From the NCBI GenBank assembly GCA_965267435.1, contig OZ253960.1, positions 1,922,001-1,986,000 of the forward strand: a stretch of 64,000 bases of DNA, read 5' to 3'. This stretch comes from JAWPMT01 sp965267435. GTDB lineage: Bacteria; Bacteroidota; Bacteroidia; Cytophagales; Cyclobacteriaceae. Numbering within the stretch: the stretch's first letter is position 1; each line of letters starts with the position of its first letter. The notes below the pieces were generated by a model that searched no databases, was not told the origin of the DNA, and saw only the letters and a program-made list of their open reading frames with translations. A program made the translations under genes and the position numbers. Shown piece by piece: positions 17,249-25,847 of the stretch.

Positions 17249-17327
17249 GACTAGCGCATTTAGAAAAGAGACAATGGTTCACACTGTAGAGCATCCACCA
17301 CCGCCTCTTTCACAAGTGCCGACTCGA

Positions 17328-18887
17328 CTAGCGATTTATCGGGAATCGCTCTTCCAATTCCTCCAGCATCTGCAGGGCCTTCATGGCCTTGAGCGAATTG
17401 TAATTGATATTACCAGCGCCCAGGCTTGAGCCCTCCTGGAATGGAAACTGAGGGATCGTTGTAAAGAAGTTCCTCAATTGCTCTTGCACGGGCACAAAGA
17501 GCCACATATTGTCCGCATACCATCGAATGTACATGGAAGACTCGTGCCACATCTCCTCATAGGGATCTGCTCTCAGGTTGATGATGGTTGGCCAGCCAGT
17601 AACATCACGGGTTCCTGTCGCGATATTCCCGTCTACAATTGCAAAATGGACCTTCCAGTCATTCCATCTGATCGCATTGAGCTCTCCGCCCTGACCGAAG
17701 TAGAATATTTGCTCTCTCGGACCTTTGTCAGCGTTACCTTGGAAATAAGGCATGAAGTTATAGCCGTCCAGATGCACCTTCCAATCCTTGCCATTGGCAT
17801 TGTATCCATTCCGTAACTTGGCCACAATTTCGGGCTCGCCAGCTGCCGCCAGCAGCGTGGGCAGCCAATCCTCATGAGAAAAAATGTCATTGTAGATCGT
17901 ACCTCCTTCAATCACTCCTGGCCATCTAACCATCTGTGGTACACGGAAGCCACCTTCCCAAGTAGTTCCCTTCTCCCCATGGAAAGGTGTAATGCCACCA
18001 TCGGGCCACGACACTTTCTCCGCACCATTGTCCGTGCTGTAGACAACGATGGTATTATCATCGATGCCGAGTTCTTCCAACTTGTCCAGCAGCATACCTA
18101 CATGATCGTCGTGCTCCGCCATCCCATCTGGATAGAGTCCTATGCCTGTTCGCCCGACTGATGATTCCTTTAGCCTGGTCCATACATGCATACGGGTCGT
18201 GCTCATCCATACAAAAAAGGGAGTATCATCGTCTACAGCCTTCTCCATAAATTCAAAGGCAGCGCCCATGAACTCTTCATCAGCAGTTTCCATGCGCTTA
18301 CGATTGAGGGGGCCTGTATCCTGGATAGGTCCATCTGCCGAACTACGAATCACACCTCTGGGGCCAAACTTCTCTTCAAACTCCGGATCCTTTGGATAGT
18401 AATAGGTCTCTGGCTCCTCTTCCGCATTGAGGTGGTAGAGGTTACCAAAAAACTCGTCGAAACCGTGGGCGGTAGGCAGATGCTTGTCCTGATCCCCAAG
18501 GTGATTCTTACCAAACTGACCGGACCTGTAACCTTGCTCATTCAGCAAATCAGCAATGGTAGGCGCCCAATCGGGAATACCATGGTCGGAACCTGGCATG
18601 CCAATGGTCAGTAGGCCAGTCCTGAAAGGATGCTGTCCCAAGATGAACGATGCCCTCCCGGCAGTACAGCTCTGCTGCGCGTAGGAATCCGTGAACATCG
18701 CACCCTCCCTGGCGATGCGATCAATATTAGGGGTTTTGTACCCCATGATCCCATGGTTGTAGGCGCTGATGTTGTGTACCCCCACGTCGTCTCCCCATAT
18801 CACCAGGATGTTCGGTTTTTTCTGCGCACTGACAGTGAGCACCGCCAGAACTAAGATGGGTAAAGTCAAAAGTCTTCTCTTTTTCAT
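17328..18887 (-). CDS. arylsulfatase with C-T-A-G-R active-site motif
   Basis: 519 residues from the ATG at 18887; an upstream TTG at 18917 is less likely because it would bury the signal peptide (RLLTLPILVLAVLTVSA-Q). Metal ligands are in VIWGDDVGVHN, the formylglycine motif is C74-T-A-G-R in SCTAGRASFILGQ (alanine at the usual proline position, an accepted variant), and DNGAEKVSWPDGG is near 300. It is periplasmic rather than a lipoprotein, so it differs from the sulfatase at 11508. The mRNA start reads ACCAAACC-ATATGAAAAAG, close to the motif repeated in the array at 40.8-42.9 kb. It heads the leftward group down to DUF2490. Confidence 0.92.
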   Translation of the reverse strand: MKKRRLLTLPILVLAVLTVSAQKKPNILVIWGDDVGVHNISAYNHGIMGYKTPNIDRIAREGAMFTDSYAQQSCTAGRASFILGQHPFRTGLLTIGMPGSDHGIPDWAPTIADLLNEQGYRSGQFGKNHLGDQDKHLPTAHGFDEFFGNLYHLNAEEEPETYYYPKDPEFEEKFGPRGVIRSSADGPIQDTGPLNRKRMETADEEFMGAAFEFMEKAVDDDTPFFVWMSTTRMHVWTRLKESSVGRTGIGLYPDGMAEHDDHVGMLLDKLEELGIDDNTIVVYSTDNGAEKVSWPDGGITPFHGEKGTTWEGGFRVPQMVRWPGVIEGGTIYNDIFSHEDWLPTLLAAAGEPEIVAKLRNGYNANGKDWKVHLDGYNFMPYFQGNADKGPREQIFYFGQGGELNAIRWNDWKVHFAIVDGNIATGTRDVTGWPTIINLRADPYEEMWHESSMYIRWYADNMWLFVPVQEQLRNFFTTIPQFPFQEGSSLGAGNINYNSLKAMKALQMLEELEERFPINR

Positions 18888-19131
18888 ATGGTTTGGTATT
18901 TCTTGAATCTTGCTCAATTCAATCGATTTTATCAGAGGATGACAAAGATCAAGTACGAAAGGTCTGAACGGTTTTGTTCAGCCCTCGAATGAGCAGATGG
19001 AAAAATTCAATGGATTCAAATGACAGTCGATGGCGTTGGATGCCCGGCTCACTCCGCATATTTGATGCTTCGCGGGGACAAGGGCCCTTCTCAGTTCATC
19101 GCCTCGCCATGACTACATCAGATCTTCAGTA

Positions 19132-19752
19132 TTACCCATTCTGCTCTGCCAGAAGGAGCATGTACTGCCGCATGACGAGCTTTTCCAGGTGATCCGCTTC
19201 CTCAAAATACTTCTCAGGCTGCAAGACCAGCTCATTGACGATGTTGCGACAAAAAAGATCTGCTCGTTTGGTGCTTAAGCCCGTAATGGAGGCAACGACC
19301 TCAGACTGATTTTCCAGATAATGGTCATACGCATCCAACCAGTGATTCTTCAGTGCCGGAAAAAACCCGACAATCATTTTCATATTGGCCAGCACCATTT
19401 CTGATCGCAAGTGTCTTTTCAGATCAATGAAAGATGGAAGGTCGTTCATAGAGTTTTGAAGGTCGCTACTATGTGCTACGATCAGATCGCCCCATGCGCA
19501 AATCACATCCTCGTAATAGTCCTCGATATTTTTGAAATACGAATACCACGTAGGGCGCGCGGATTGACATTCTTTGATCACGGCATCGGCAGTGGTATTC
19601 ACCCTAAAGTTTGTGGAGCACAGCCGTTGTCCTGCTAGCATCAAGATTTGATAATACTTCTCGTTTCGGCCGGGAAATGTATCGCGCAAGAGCATTTCTC
19701 GTTGCTCACCAAAACTTACTATCAATTCCTCCGGGGCCATGCCTTTATTCAT
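19132..19752 (-). CDS. TetR-like transcriptional regulator, divergent family
   Basis: 206 residues from the ATG at 19752; a TTG at 19821 is the longest start but less likely. Residues about 22-72 fit a TetR helix-turn-helix: YYQILMLAGQRLCSTNF, then a turn and recognition helix with ARPTWYSYFKNIEDYYEDVI, comparable with SKGTFYRYFKNKEEL in standard members. The C-terminus is an all-helical ligand domain shared with the protein at 15082-15654. It is encoded just upstream of the sulfatase group, separated by 244 bp, and probably regulates it or itself. Confidence 0.65.
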   Translation of the reverse strand: MNKGMAPEELIVSFGEQREMLLRDTFPGRNEKYYQILMLAGQRLCSTNFRVNTTADAVIKECQSARPTWYSYFKNIEDYYEDVICAWGDLIVAHSSDLQNSMNDLPSFIDLKRHLRSEMVLANMKMIVGFFPALKNHWLDAYDHYLENQSEVVASITGLSTKRADLFCRNIVNELVLQPEKYFEEADHLEKLVMRQYMLLLAEQNG

Positions 19753-19940
19753 TGGTGTCAGGGTATTTACATTGGTGATTGCCGCTAACCTGTCTACTGG
19801 CCGACAATTCTCTACCCTCAATATCCTGATTACTTTTCACTAGCCCAAAAATCAAAAAAACGATTTCTATCTACTAGCTCAATTAGGTAAGACGACTTGT
19901 TGTAACTAACTTTTGTCTCCCACAATGTACTCCCAGGCCT

Positions 19941-20483
19941 ATGTCACGCTACAAGTATCGGTTCACCCTCCATCAGATCTACGCCTTCTACGCCTGGAAT
20001 GGTCACCTCAAGTGGCGGGAGCTGGCTCAGACGTCGCACGTCTCTACCCGGACGCTGTCCAACTACTTCGAATCCGTCGAGCACCTCGAAGAGTTGCTGG
20101 TGGATTATCATCTGAAGTACCTGCAGAACTACTACTCGAAATTTCGAATCACTGATTCGATGCCCCTGGAACGACGCAAGAAAACGGTCAGGAGAGTGGT
20201 GACAAGGCATCTATTCTGCTACCATTTTTCAGACAAAGCACACAGAGATAACCTCGCTGGCCGGGGTGAGGAGATCATGTCGATACAGCTGCAATACATC
20301 GAGCGTGCGCTGGCGCATGGAGGTGCAAAACCAGAAAAGCTCTTTCCTGAGATGGCCTTTCACTTCTTCCTCGCACCTCTGCCTGATGATGACCGTGGAG
20401 ATCAATTCTTCAGCCACATGATGGACTGGTTCATGCAGCCCTTCGAAGAAGAGCCGCAGCAGCTTAGGGCGATGGCGCAGTAG
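19941..20483 (+). CDS. TetR-like regulator
   Basis: 180 residues. The N-terminus has a TetR-type helix-turn-helix (LHQIYAFYAWNGHLKWREL, then VSTRTLSNYFESVEHLEELL), with the typical RTL-NYF-s-EHL recognition helix. The remainder is an alpha-helical effector domain ending in acidic and Gln-rich residues. It is divergent from the TetR-like gene at 19132-19752, with 188 bp between them. It is convergent with the amidase gene, and the two 3' ends overlap by 20 bp. The target is unknown. Confidence 0.75.
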   Translation: MSRYKYRFTLHQIYAFYAWNGHLKWRELAQTSHVSTRTLSNYFESVEHLEELLVDYHLKYLQNYYSKFRITDSMPLERRKKTVRRVVTRHLFCYHFSDKAHRDNLAGRGEEIMSIQLQYIERALAHGGAKPEKLFPEMAFHFFLAPLPDDDRGDQFFSHMMDWFMQPFEEEPQQLRAMAQ

Positions 20484-22023
20484 CCAGTTGCGGGGTTCTT
20501 CTGTGCTTTGTACCCTGCTCGTATGCGTAGGCCAAACCGATCAATGTAGGCTCATCGTACATCCTCCCGAGAAACTGCAGACCCATGGGCAGGTTTTTCG
20601 AAGAGAACCCCATCGGTACGGTAAAGGCAGGCTGACCCGTATGGGGACTAATGATCTGACTGTTGTCCCCGAGATATTCCTCTTCGAACTTGTCGATGGC
20701 TGCTGGCTGAAAATTCCACGAAGGGTAGATCAGCGCATCCAGTTGCAGAGAATCCATGGCACGCTCAATCCCCTCTCGAAAGGCTATGCGTAGCTGATCA
20801 GAATAGGCGTCCAGGCAAGGAATTCCACCCTCGGACCATCTCCCTTCATTGGCGGCATTTCGTTCCAGACGCTGAAGCGCCCATTCCGAACTGGAGCCAA
20901 CCCGAATGACATCTTCTAGGGTCTGCAGCGTATCCGATTGCACGTATTCCTCGAGAAATGCTTCCAGATCTTCCCTGAAAGAGGCGCACCATTGGTTGTC
21001 AGACAGTGCGTCGAAGATGGGGACCCTCATGTCAACGACCGTCGCTCCTAACCCCCTCAAGTCTGAGACGGCCTGCTCAAAGGCCCCACGAACCTCCTCA
21101 TCCATGTCCCTGGTGGTCAGGTCTTGCAAAACCCCGATGCGGGCTCCCGACAGCGCATCAGATTGCAAATAGCCTAAGTAAGACTCGGGCTTCTTTTCTT
21201 GTCCATATTTTGTGAGCGGGTCTCGCTCATCATAGCCAGCAATGACCTGCAAGACGCGCGCTGCGTCCTCCACGGAGCGGCACATGGGGCCCACGACGTC
21301 ATTCCGCAAATACAAAGGCACGATGGCGCTCCGACTGACAAGCCCCAATGTCGTGCGAAATCCTACCAACGCACAGTGCGAGGAAGGGCCTCGAATGGAG
21401 TTACCAGTGTCTGTACCCAGTCCAATTATGCCAAAGTTCGTGGCAATGGCAGCACCCGTTCCTCCGCTCGAACCTGCCGGCACAAAGTCAAGATTGTAGG
21501 GGTTCCGCGTTGTACCTCCTGTGGAGCTTTCGGAATGCATCGGACTAAATGCCCACTCCGCCATGTTGGACTTTGCCAGCACGATCGCTCCCGCCTCGAC
21601 GAGTCGCTGAATGATGAAAGCATCCTCAGTCGGAATGTAGTTTTCCAGCGCCCATGAGCCCGCTGTCGTTGGCAGTCCCGCAGTGTTGATGTTGTCCTTG
21701 ACGATGATGGGAATACCATGCAGGAGCCGGAGAGCACCTGTCTCCTCGAACTCCTTGTCAAGCGCGCGGGCTATGTCGAGTGCCGCCGGATTGACCACTG
21801 TAATTGCGTTGATCTGTGGGTCGAACTGCTGGATGCGCTCGAGGTAGGCCATCACCAATCGCTCACTGTTGAATTCGCCCTTCAGATACGCCCGATGCGT
21901 TTGGGCAATGGTCAATTCCTCGATCTTGAGCCCGGGGCGCTCGGTAGGGACACACCCTGCAAAAGACAGTAACGCAATCGCGCTGAATACGGGAACGTAG
22001 GATCGCAATCTCTTCGTGCACAT
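20464..22023 (-). CDS. amidase (amidase-signature family), lipoprotein
   Basis: 519 residues from the ATG at 22023, which gives MCTKRLRSYVPVFSAIALLS and a lipobox with Cys24 (FAGC). Earlier in-frame starts would place the signal internally. The Ser-cisSer-Lys triad is visible: Lys109 in GIPIIVKDNINT, Ser185 in VPAGSSGGTG, and Ser209 in GTDTGNSIRGPSS. The enzyme hydrolyses amides at the outer surface or in the periplasm. It resembles exported amidases rather than GatA, since no gatB/gatC are nearby. Its 3' end overlaps the TetR gene on the other strand. Confidence 0.9.
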   Translation of the reverse strand: MCTKRLRSYVPVFSAIALLSFAGCVPTERPGLKIEELTIAQTHRAYLKGEFNSERLVMAYLERIQQFDPQINAITVVNPAALDIARALDKEFEETGALRLLHGIPIIVKDNINTAGLPTTAGSWALENYIPTEDAFIIQRLVEAGAIVLAKSNMAEWAFSPMHSESSTGGTTRNPYNLDFVPAGSSGGTGAAIATNFGIIGLGTDTGNSIRGPSSHCALVGFRTTLGLVSRSAIVPLYLRNDVVGPMCRSVEDAARVLQVIAGYDERDPLTKYGQEKKPESYLGYLQSDALSGARIGVLQDLTTRDMDEEVRGAFEQAVSDLRGLGATVVDMRVPIFDALSDNQWCASFREDLEAFLEEYVQSDTLQTLEDVIRVGSSSEWALQRLERNAANEGRWSEGGIPCLDAYSDQLRIAFREGIERAMDSLQLDALIYPSWNFQPAAIDKFEEEYLGDNSQIISPHTGQPAFTVPMGFSSKNLPMGLQFLGRMYDEPTLIGLAYAYEQGTKHRRTPQLATAPSP

Positions 22024-22125
22024 TGGAAGTAGGTTTAGCCGGCAAAATAGCGCAACGTCTCCGGAAGGGCAATGAACAACTCCGCCCCTACCCACAATCC
22101 TCTTCAGGTACTAGAAAATTTTTAT

Positions 22126-22195
22126 TTCGGCAAAATCGAAACAAATAAAAACCGGTGGCGTTCTATTAGCTAGTTCGGCAAAACCGAAACAAATA
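22126..22195. promoter_or_regulatory. two direct copies of a dyad operator-like site
   Basis: TTCGGCAAAATCGAAACAAA starts at 22126 and TTCGGCAAAACCGAAACAAA at 22174, each followed by TA, exactly 48 bp apart with one difference. Each contains the dyad TTCGG-N5-(C/T)CGAA. The second copy lies 33-54 bp before the permease start. The arrangement suggests cooperative binding by a dimeric regulator. Permease-prefix FtsX genes in Bacteroidota often sit beside PadR regulators, but none is seen here, so the regulator would be elsewhere. Confidence 0.6.
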
Positions 22196-22227
22196 GTTTG
22201 AGAGGGAATGGCTAGTTTCGAAAAGTC

Positions 22228-24837
22228 ATGAGAGAAAAGCCCACACCCCCTCAATGGATCGATCGACTACTGGAGTGGTTCTGCGACAGCCTACTCTGGG
22301 AGAGTATCCGGGGTGATCTTGAGGAATTGTTTGTGGAGGATGTCGAATTGCAAGGGCCTCGAAAGGCACGCTGGCTGTATGTTTTACACGGCGTCGGTTT
22401 TCTGCGGCTCACATTTATGCACAAAGGAAAAAGACTGACGACCATGACCTCATTTTGGCAAAACTATCTCCGTACTATTCTTCGATCTATTCGCCGACAG
22501 AAGGCACTCTTCATTATCAACCTTTTGGGGCTGACGCTAGCCATCTCCTGCGTACTGTTTGCCGTCGTCTACATCCACGACGAAAGCCAGGTCGACCGCT
22601 ACCACACCGAAAGCGAACAGCTATATCGCCTCTACAAGCGACACATAGACATTGGGGAAGATGTGGACCACCTCACGTACGAAACATCTGGGATGATGGG
22701 CCCTACCATGCACGATGAGTACCCCGAGGTGATCGGTTATTCCAGGGTTTTGCCCTGGTTTGGGGATGTGTACCTTACCTATGAGACCCAGACGATGGCA
22801 GAGCCCAACGTATATTTTGCGGATTCATCATTTCTGTCATTCTTCCAAATCAACATGGTCCGTGGAGCAGCTGAGACAGCCTTGGCGCCTCCGGGCTCCA
22901 TCGTAATAAGTGAGGACCTTTCCTCCGCCCTATTCGGCGAAGACAATCCCATGGGAAAGCAGGTCGTCGCCATCAACGACATCAAACTGACGGTAACGGG
23001 TGTTTTCGAGCGACTGCCAAGACAAGCATCGCTGCAACCTCGAGCGGTCATTTCCTGGAGCACGACAGGCCCCAATGGCCCCCTTCCTATGAATTTTATG
23101 AACAACTGGCTCGCCCAGGGGATCTATACTTTCGTGCAGCTACAACCTGGTTCCGATCCTGCGACATTGGAGAAGTCGCTGCCGACCATGATGCAACAGC
23201 ACTTTCCGGAGCGCGCAGAAAACTACTTTCTGAAGCTCATGCCTTTTGAGCGGATGTTCCTGTACGGTGACGATATCCTGAGCGGAAGAGGCTTGAAGGT
23301 TGGCTCCATTAGGTTTCTGATGACCTTCGGGCTATCGGCGCTACTTATCCTGCTCATCGCCAGCGTCAACTACGTCAACCTTTCCCTGTCAAGAGCCAGT
23401 CAGACAAAGACCGAAGTCGGTATTCGCAAGGTCCTCGGCTCCGACAAGGGCCAGTTGATGGCGCGCTTCGTACTTGAAACCTTCCTGAGTCTGGCCATTG
23501 CAGCCCTGGTAGGATGGATCATCGTCTACCTGACCTTGCCCTCCATCAATGTCCTTACCGGCAAAGACCTACCCGTTGAGGCACTATGGGGTCCTCTACC
23601 CCTCCTTTCGTTGATTGGTTTTGTGATCCTACTCTCTTTGAGTCTCGGTCTGTATCCCGCGCATATCCTTTCGCGTCCGTCGGTATCCGTCATTTTACAA
23701 AATACTTCCGGCACCAGCCGGGGCGCCAACCTCTTTACGAGAGCACTGCTCACCATCCAATACGGAGCTTCCATATTTCTCATAATCACGACGATGGTGA
23801 TCATTCGGCAGACGAATTATCTGGAGAACAAGCCCCTTGGTTTTGATCGGGAGCAGGTGCTGGTGGTCGATCTAGGCCAACTTGGATCAGACGCCGATGT
23901 ATTTGAGAACAAACTACGAGAACACCCCAATATCCTGGAAGTCTCCGTTTGCCGATCAGCCCTGGGATCAGGATCCTACTCGACCACCAGCGTTCCGGAG
24001 GGATACACGGATGAACTCACGACCAGAGTCTTCGGTGTAGACCAGGAGTTCTTTGACACCTATGGTCTCAACATCGTGCAAGGCCGGGCATTTAGGAAAG
24101 GGTCCCGGGCAGACTCAGCCAGGATCATCGTCAACGAGGCCCTTGTCAACTTCATGGGATGGGAAGACGCCACGGACAAAACGATCCGCATATCCGGGAA
24201 CGATCCGCTGTCCATCATTGGCGTCGTCAATGACTTTCATATCCATTCACTGGCCACCAGCGAGGTAGAGCCGATGATCATGTACTTGAGCACCACTGAG
24301 TACCGCAATGCCTCGATCAAGCTCGGCGCCGGCGACTTGCGTGAAACCATTGACTATATCGACAAGAGCTGGCGCGCAGTAGAGGAGCGCAGGCCTCTGA
24401 CCTTCCACTTTGTCGATGAGTGGTTTCAGGCGCTCTACGAAAATCAAAGGCAGCTACTTCAGGTGACGACGATCTACTCAATCATCAGTCTACTCCTTTG
24501 CGGCATGGGCTTGTACGGGATCACGTCGTTGATCTTGCAGCGACGTCTAAAGGAAATGAGCATCCGCAGGGTGCTGGGAGCGACGTTGGGCAATTTGCTA
24601 GGCCTCATGAATCGTCAGTTTCTCTGGATCATCGTCATTGGTTTTGCCGCGGCTACTCCCCTGGCGTACTACGCCGTCACGCAATGGCTCGAACAGTTTG
24701 TGTATCGGATAGACACTGGGCTCGGACCGTGGATCATCGCACTCATCAGCGTTTTGGCCGTGAGCGCGGCGATCATCAGTGCCCTATCGGTGCGCAGTGC
24801 AACGACCAACCCTTCTGAGCATCTGCGGTCGGAGTAA
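22228..24837 (+). CDS. FtsX-type ABC transporter permease with N-terminal prefix domain
   Basis: 869 residues. The first 75 residues form a permease-prefix domain (PQWIDRLLEWFCDSLLWES, then GDLEELF). After it comes the MacB core: TM1 (IINLLGLTLAISCVLFAVVY), a large periplasmic domain, FtsX TM2-4 (LMTFGLSALLILLIASVNYV, then RASQTKTEVGIRKVLGS), a second periplasmic domain, and a final FtsX block (RRLKEMSIRRVLGATLGNL). The permease pairs with a separate MacB-type ATPase for export or mechanotransmission; none is in this window. It is likely regulated through the two sites at 22126-22195. Confidence 0.9.
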   Translation: MREKPTPPQWIDRLLEWFCDSLLWESIRGDLEELFVEDVELQGPRKARWLYVLHGVGFLRLTFMHKGKRLTTMTSFWQNYLRTILRSIRRQKALFIINLLGLTLAISCVLFAVVYIHDESQVDRYHTESEQLYRLYKRHIDIGEDVDHLTYETSGMMGPTMHDEYPEVIGYSRVLPWFGDVYLTYETQTMAEPNVYFADSSFLSFFQINMVRGAAETALAPPGSIVISEDLSSALFGEDNPMGKQVVAINDIKLTVTGVFERLPRQASLQPRAVISWSTTGPNGPLPMNFMNNWLAQGIYTFVQLQPGSDPATLEKSLPTMMQQHFPERAENYFLKLMPFERMFLYGDDILSGRGLKVGSIRFLMTFGLSALLILLIASVNYVNLSLSRASQTKTEVGIRKVLGSDKGQLMARFVLETFLSLAIAALVGWIIVYLTLPSINVLTGKDLPVEALWGPLPLLSLIGFVILLSLSLGLYPAHILSRPSVSVILQNTSGTSRGANLFTRALLTIQYGASIFLIITTMVIIRQTNYLENKPLGFDREQVLVVDLGQLGSDADVFENKLREHPNILEVSVCRSALGSGSYSTTSVPEGYTDELTTRVFGVDQEFFDTYGLNIVQGRAFRKGSRADSARIIVNEALVNFMGWEDATDKTIRISGNDPLSIIGVVNDFHIHSLATSEVEPMIMYLSTTEYRNASIKLGAGDLRETIDYIDKSWRAVEERRPLTFHFVDEWFQALYENQRQLLQVTTIYSIISLLLCGMGLYGITSLILQRRLKEMSIRRVLGATLGNLLGLMNRQFLWIIVIGFAAATPLAYYAVTQWLEQFVYRIDTGLGPWIIALISVLAVSAAIISALSVRSATTNPSEHLRSE

Positions 24838-24865
24838 AAAAAATGGGAGCCAAAACCGGCTCCCA
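24836..24865 (-). terminator. intrinsic terminator of trxA
   Basis: TGGGAGCC (24844-24851) and GGCTCCCA (24858-24865) form an 8-bp GC-rich stem with a 6-nt loop. On the minus strand the stem is followed by eight T residues. It also overlaps the stop of the convergent permease gene. Confidence 0.85.
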
Positions 24866-24916
24866 CCTTCCAATATTATTAGCTTCCCCAACTGCGTTTG
24901 CAGTGGAGACCGACGT

Positions 24917-25288
24917 TTACTCCGGCTGCGAGGCTGGCGCTAAAAGCTCCTTCTCGATGACTTCTTTGAGTACATTCTTTGGAAGTGCTCCAGCCTGCAT
25001 AGCCGGCTGCCCTTCTTTGGGAATGAACAAGAGGCTCGGTATGCTTCTGATCCTAAATACCGACGCCAGCTCCTGCTCCACTTCTGTATCTACCTTGTAG
25101 ATGATGATGTCGGGATGCTCTTCTGACAGCTCCTCCAAAACAGGCGCCACCATCTTACAGGGTCCACACCAATCCGCGTAGAAATCGATGATCGCCGGCT
25201 TCTCACCTTTGTACTTCCACTCCTTTTCAGTGGTGTAATCAAATACCTCTTCCTTAAATATTTCTGCAGTTAACTTAACTGTTGCCAT
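24917..25288 (-). CDS. trxA: thioredoxin
   Basis: 123 residues, full length, cytosolic. The active site is W40-C-G-P-C44-K in FYADWCGPCKMVAP, followed by the cis-proline region RSIPSLLFIPKEG. It reduces disulfides of ribonucleotide reductase and other proteins. The ATG follows AGGAGG at ideal distance, a strong Shine-Dalgarno that is unusual among the genes of this window. Dyads at 25306-25331 and 25340-25353 may regulate it. Confidence 0.95.
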   Translation of the reverse strand: MATVKLTAEIFKEEVFDYTTEKEWKYKGEKPAIIDFYADWCGPCKMVAPVLEELSEEHPDIIIYKVDTEVEQELASVFRIRSIPSLLFIPKEGQPAMQAGALPKNVLKEVIEKELLAPASQPE

Positions 25289-25305
25289 TGTTTCCTCCTT
25301 TATTT

Positions 25306-25353
25306 CTGGCGAAAGTAGCGTTTATCGCCAGGTCTGTTCGTAACATTTGTTAC
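25306..25353. promoter_or_regulatory. two dyads and a -7 box upstream of trxA
   Basis: CTGGCGA (25306-25312) and TCGCCAG (25325-25331) form a perfect 7-bp inverted repeat. It overlaps TACTTTCG on the minus strand (25310-25317), which fits the TAnnTTTG -7 box with one mismatch. A second dyad, GTAACA-TT-TGTTAC, lies at 25340-25353. They are 18-65 bp upstream of the trxA start. Regulator identities are unknown. Confidence 0.45.
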
Positions 25354-25420
25354 TTCACAACGCCCGGAGACTCCTCGTGGTTCGAACGTAGAGATACATA
25401 CAAGCCAACTGTCGCCCTCC

Positions 25421-25807
25421 TTACGCTGTGATCTCCACCCAGTTGCCTTCAGGATCCGCAATCACACTTTCGTAGTAACCGTCTCCAGTCGTTCTGGGCT
25501 CCCCCACCACTTCGTAGCCCGCCTGCCTAATTCGCTCGGTCAGTTCATCTACCTTCTGTTTGGAGCCTAATGAAATCGCAAAATGCGTGAGACCAATAGC
25601 GTTGCCTTGAGAATCGGACTTATCCACAATATCCTCCCGATGCATCAGCTCAATCCTCGCTCCACCCTCAAAGGAGAGGAAATAAGATGTAAAGGACTTC
25701 CTGGGATTGTGGTACTTGTCATTGGCGACCAGGCCAAAGAACCGGACATAGAAGTCCTTCATCGCCTCCAGGTCCTCCGTCCAGATCGCCAGATGATCTA
25801 TTCTCAT
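25421..25807 (-). CDS. VOC-family protein (glyoxalase/dioxygenase fold)
   Basis: 128 residues with two beta-alpha-beta-beta-beta modules. The metal-ligand pattern is plausible: His in MRIDHLAIWTEDLEAMKDFY, Glu in GARIELMHR, His in GLTHFAISLG, and Glu in PEGNWVEITA. This fits glyoxalase I-like or lactoylglutathione lyase-like single-domain members. The reaction cannot be assigned. It is 40 bp upstream of the permease 3' end on the same strand. Confidence 0.85.
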   Translation of the reverse strand: MRIDHLAIWTEDLEAMKDFYVRFFGLVANDKYHNPRKSFTSYFLSFEGGARIELMHREDIVDKSDSQGNAIGLTHFAISLGSKQKVDELTERIRQAGYEVVGEPRTTGDGYYESVIADPEGNWVEITA

Positions 25808-25847
25808 ACAATTCAGTGTTTATAGAATCCCATAGAGGGCACTGCTC

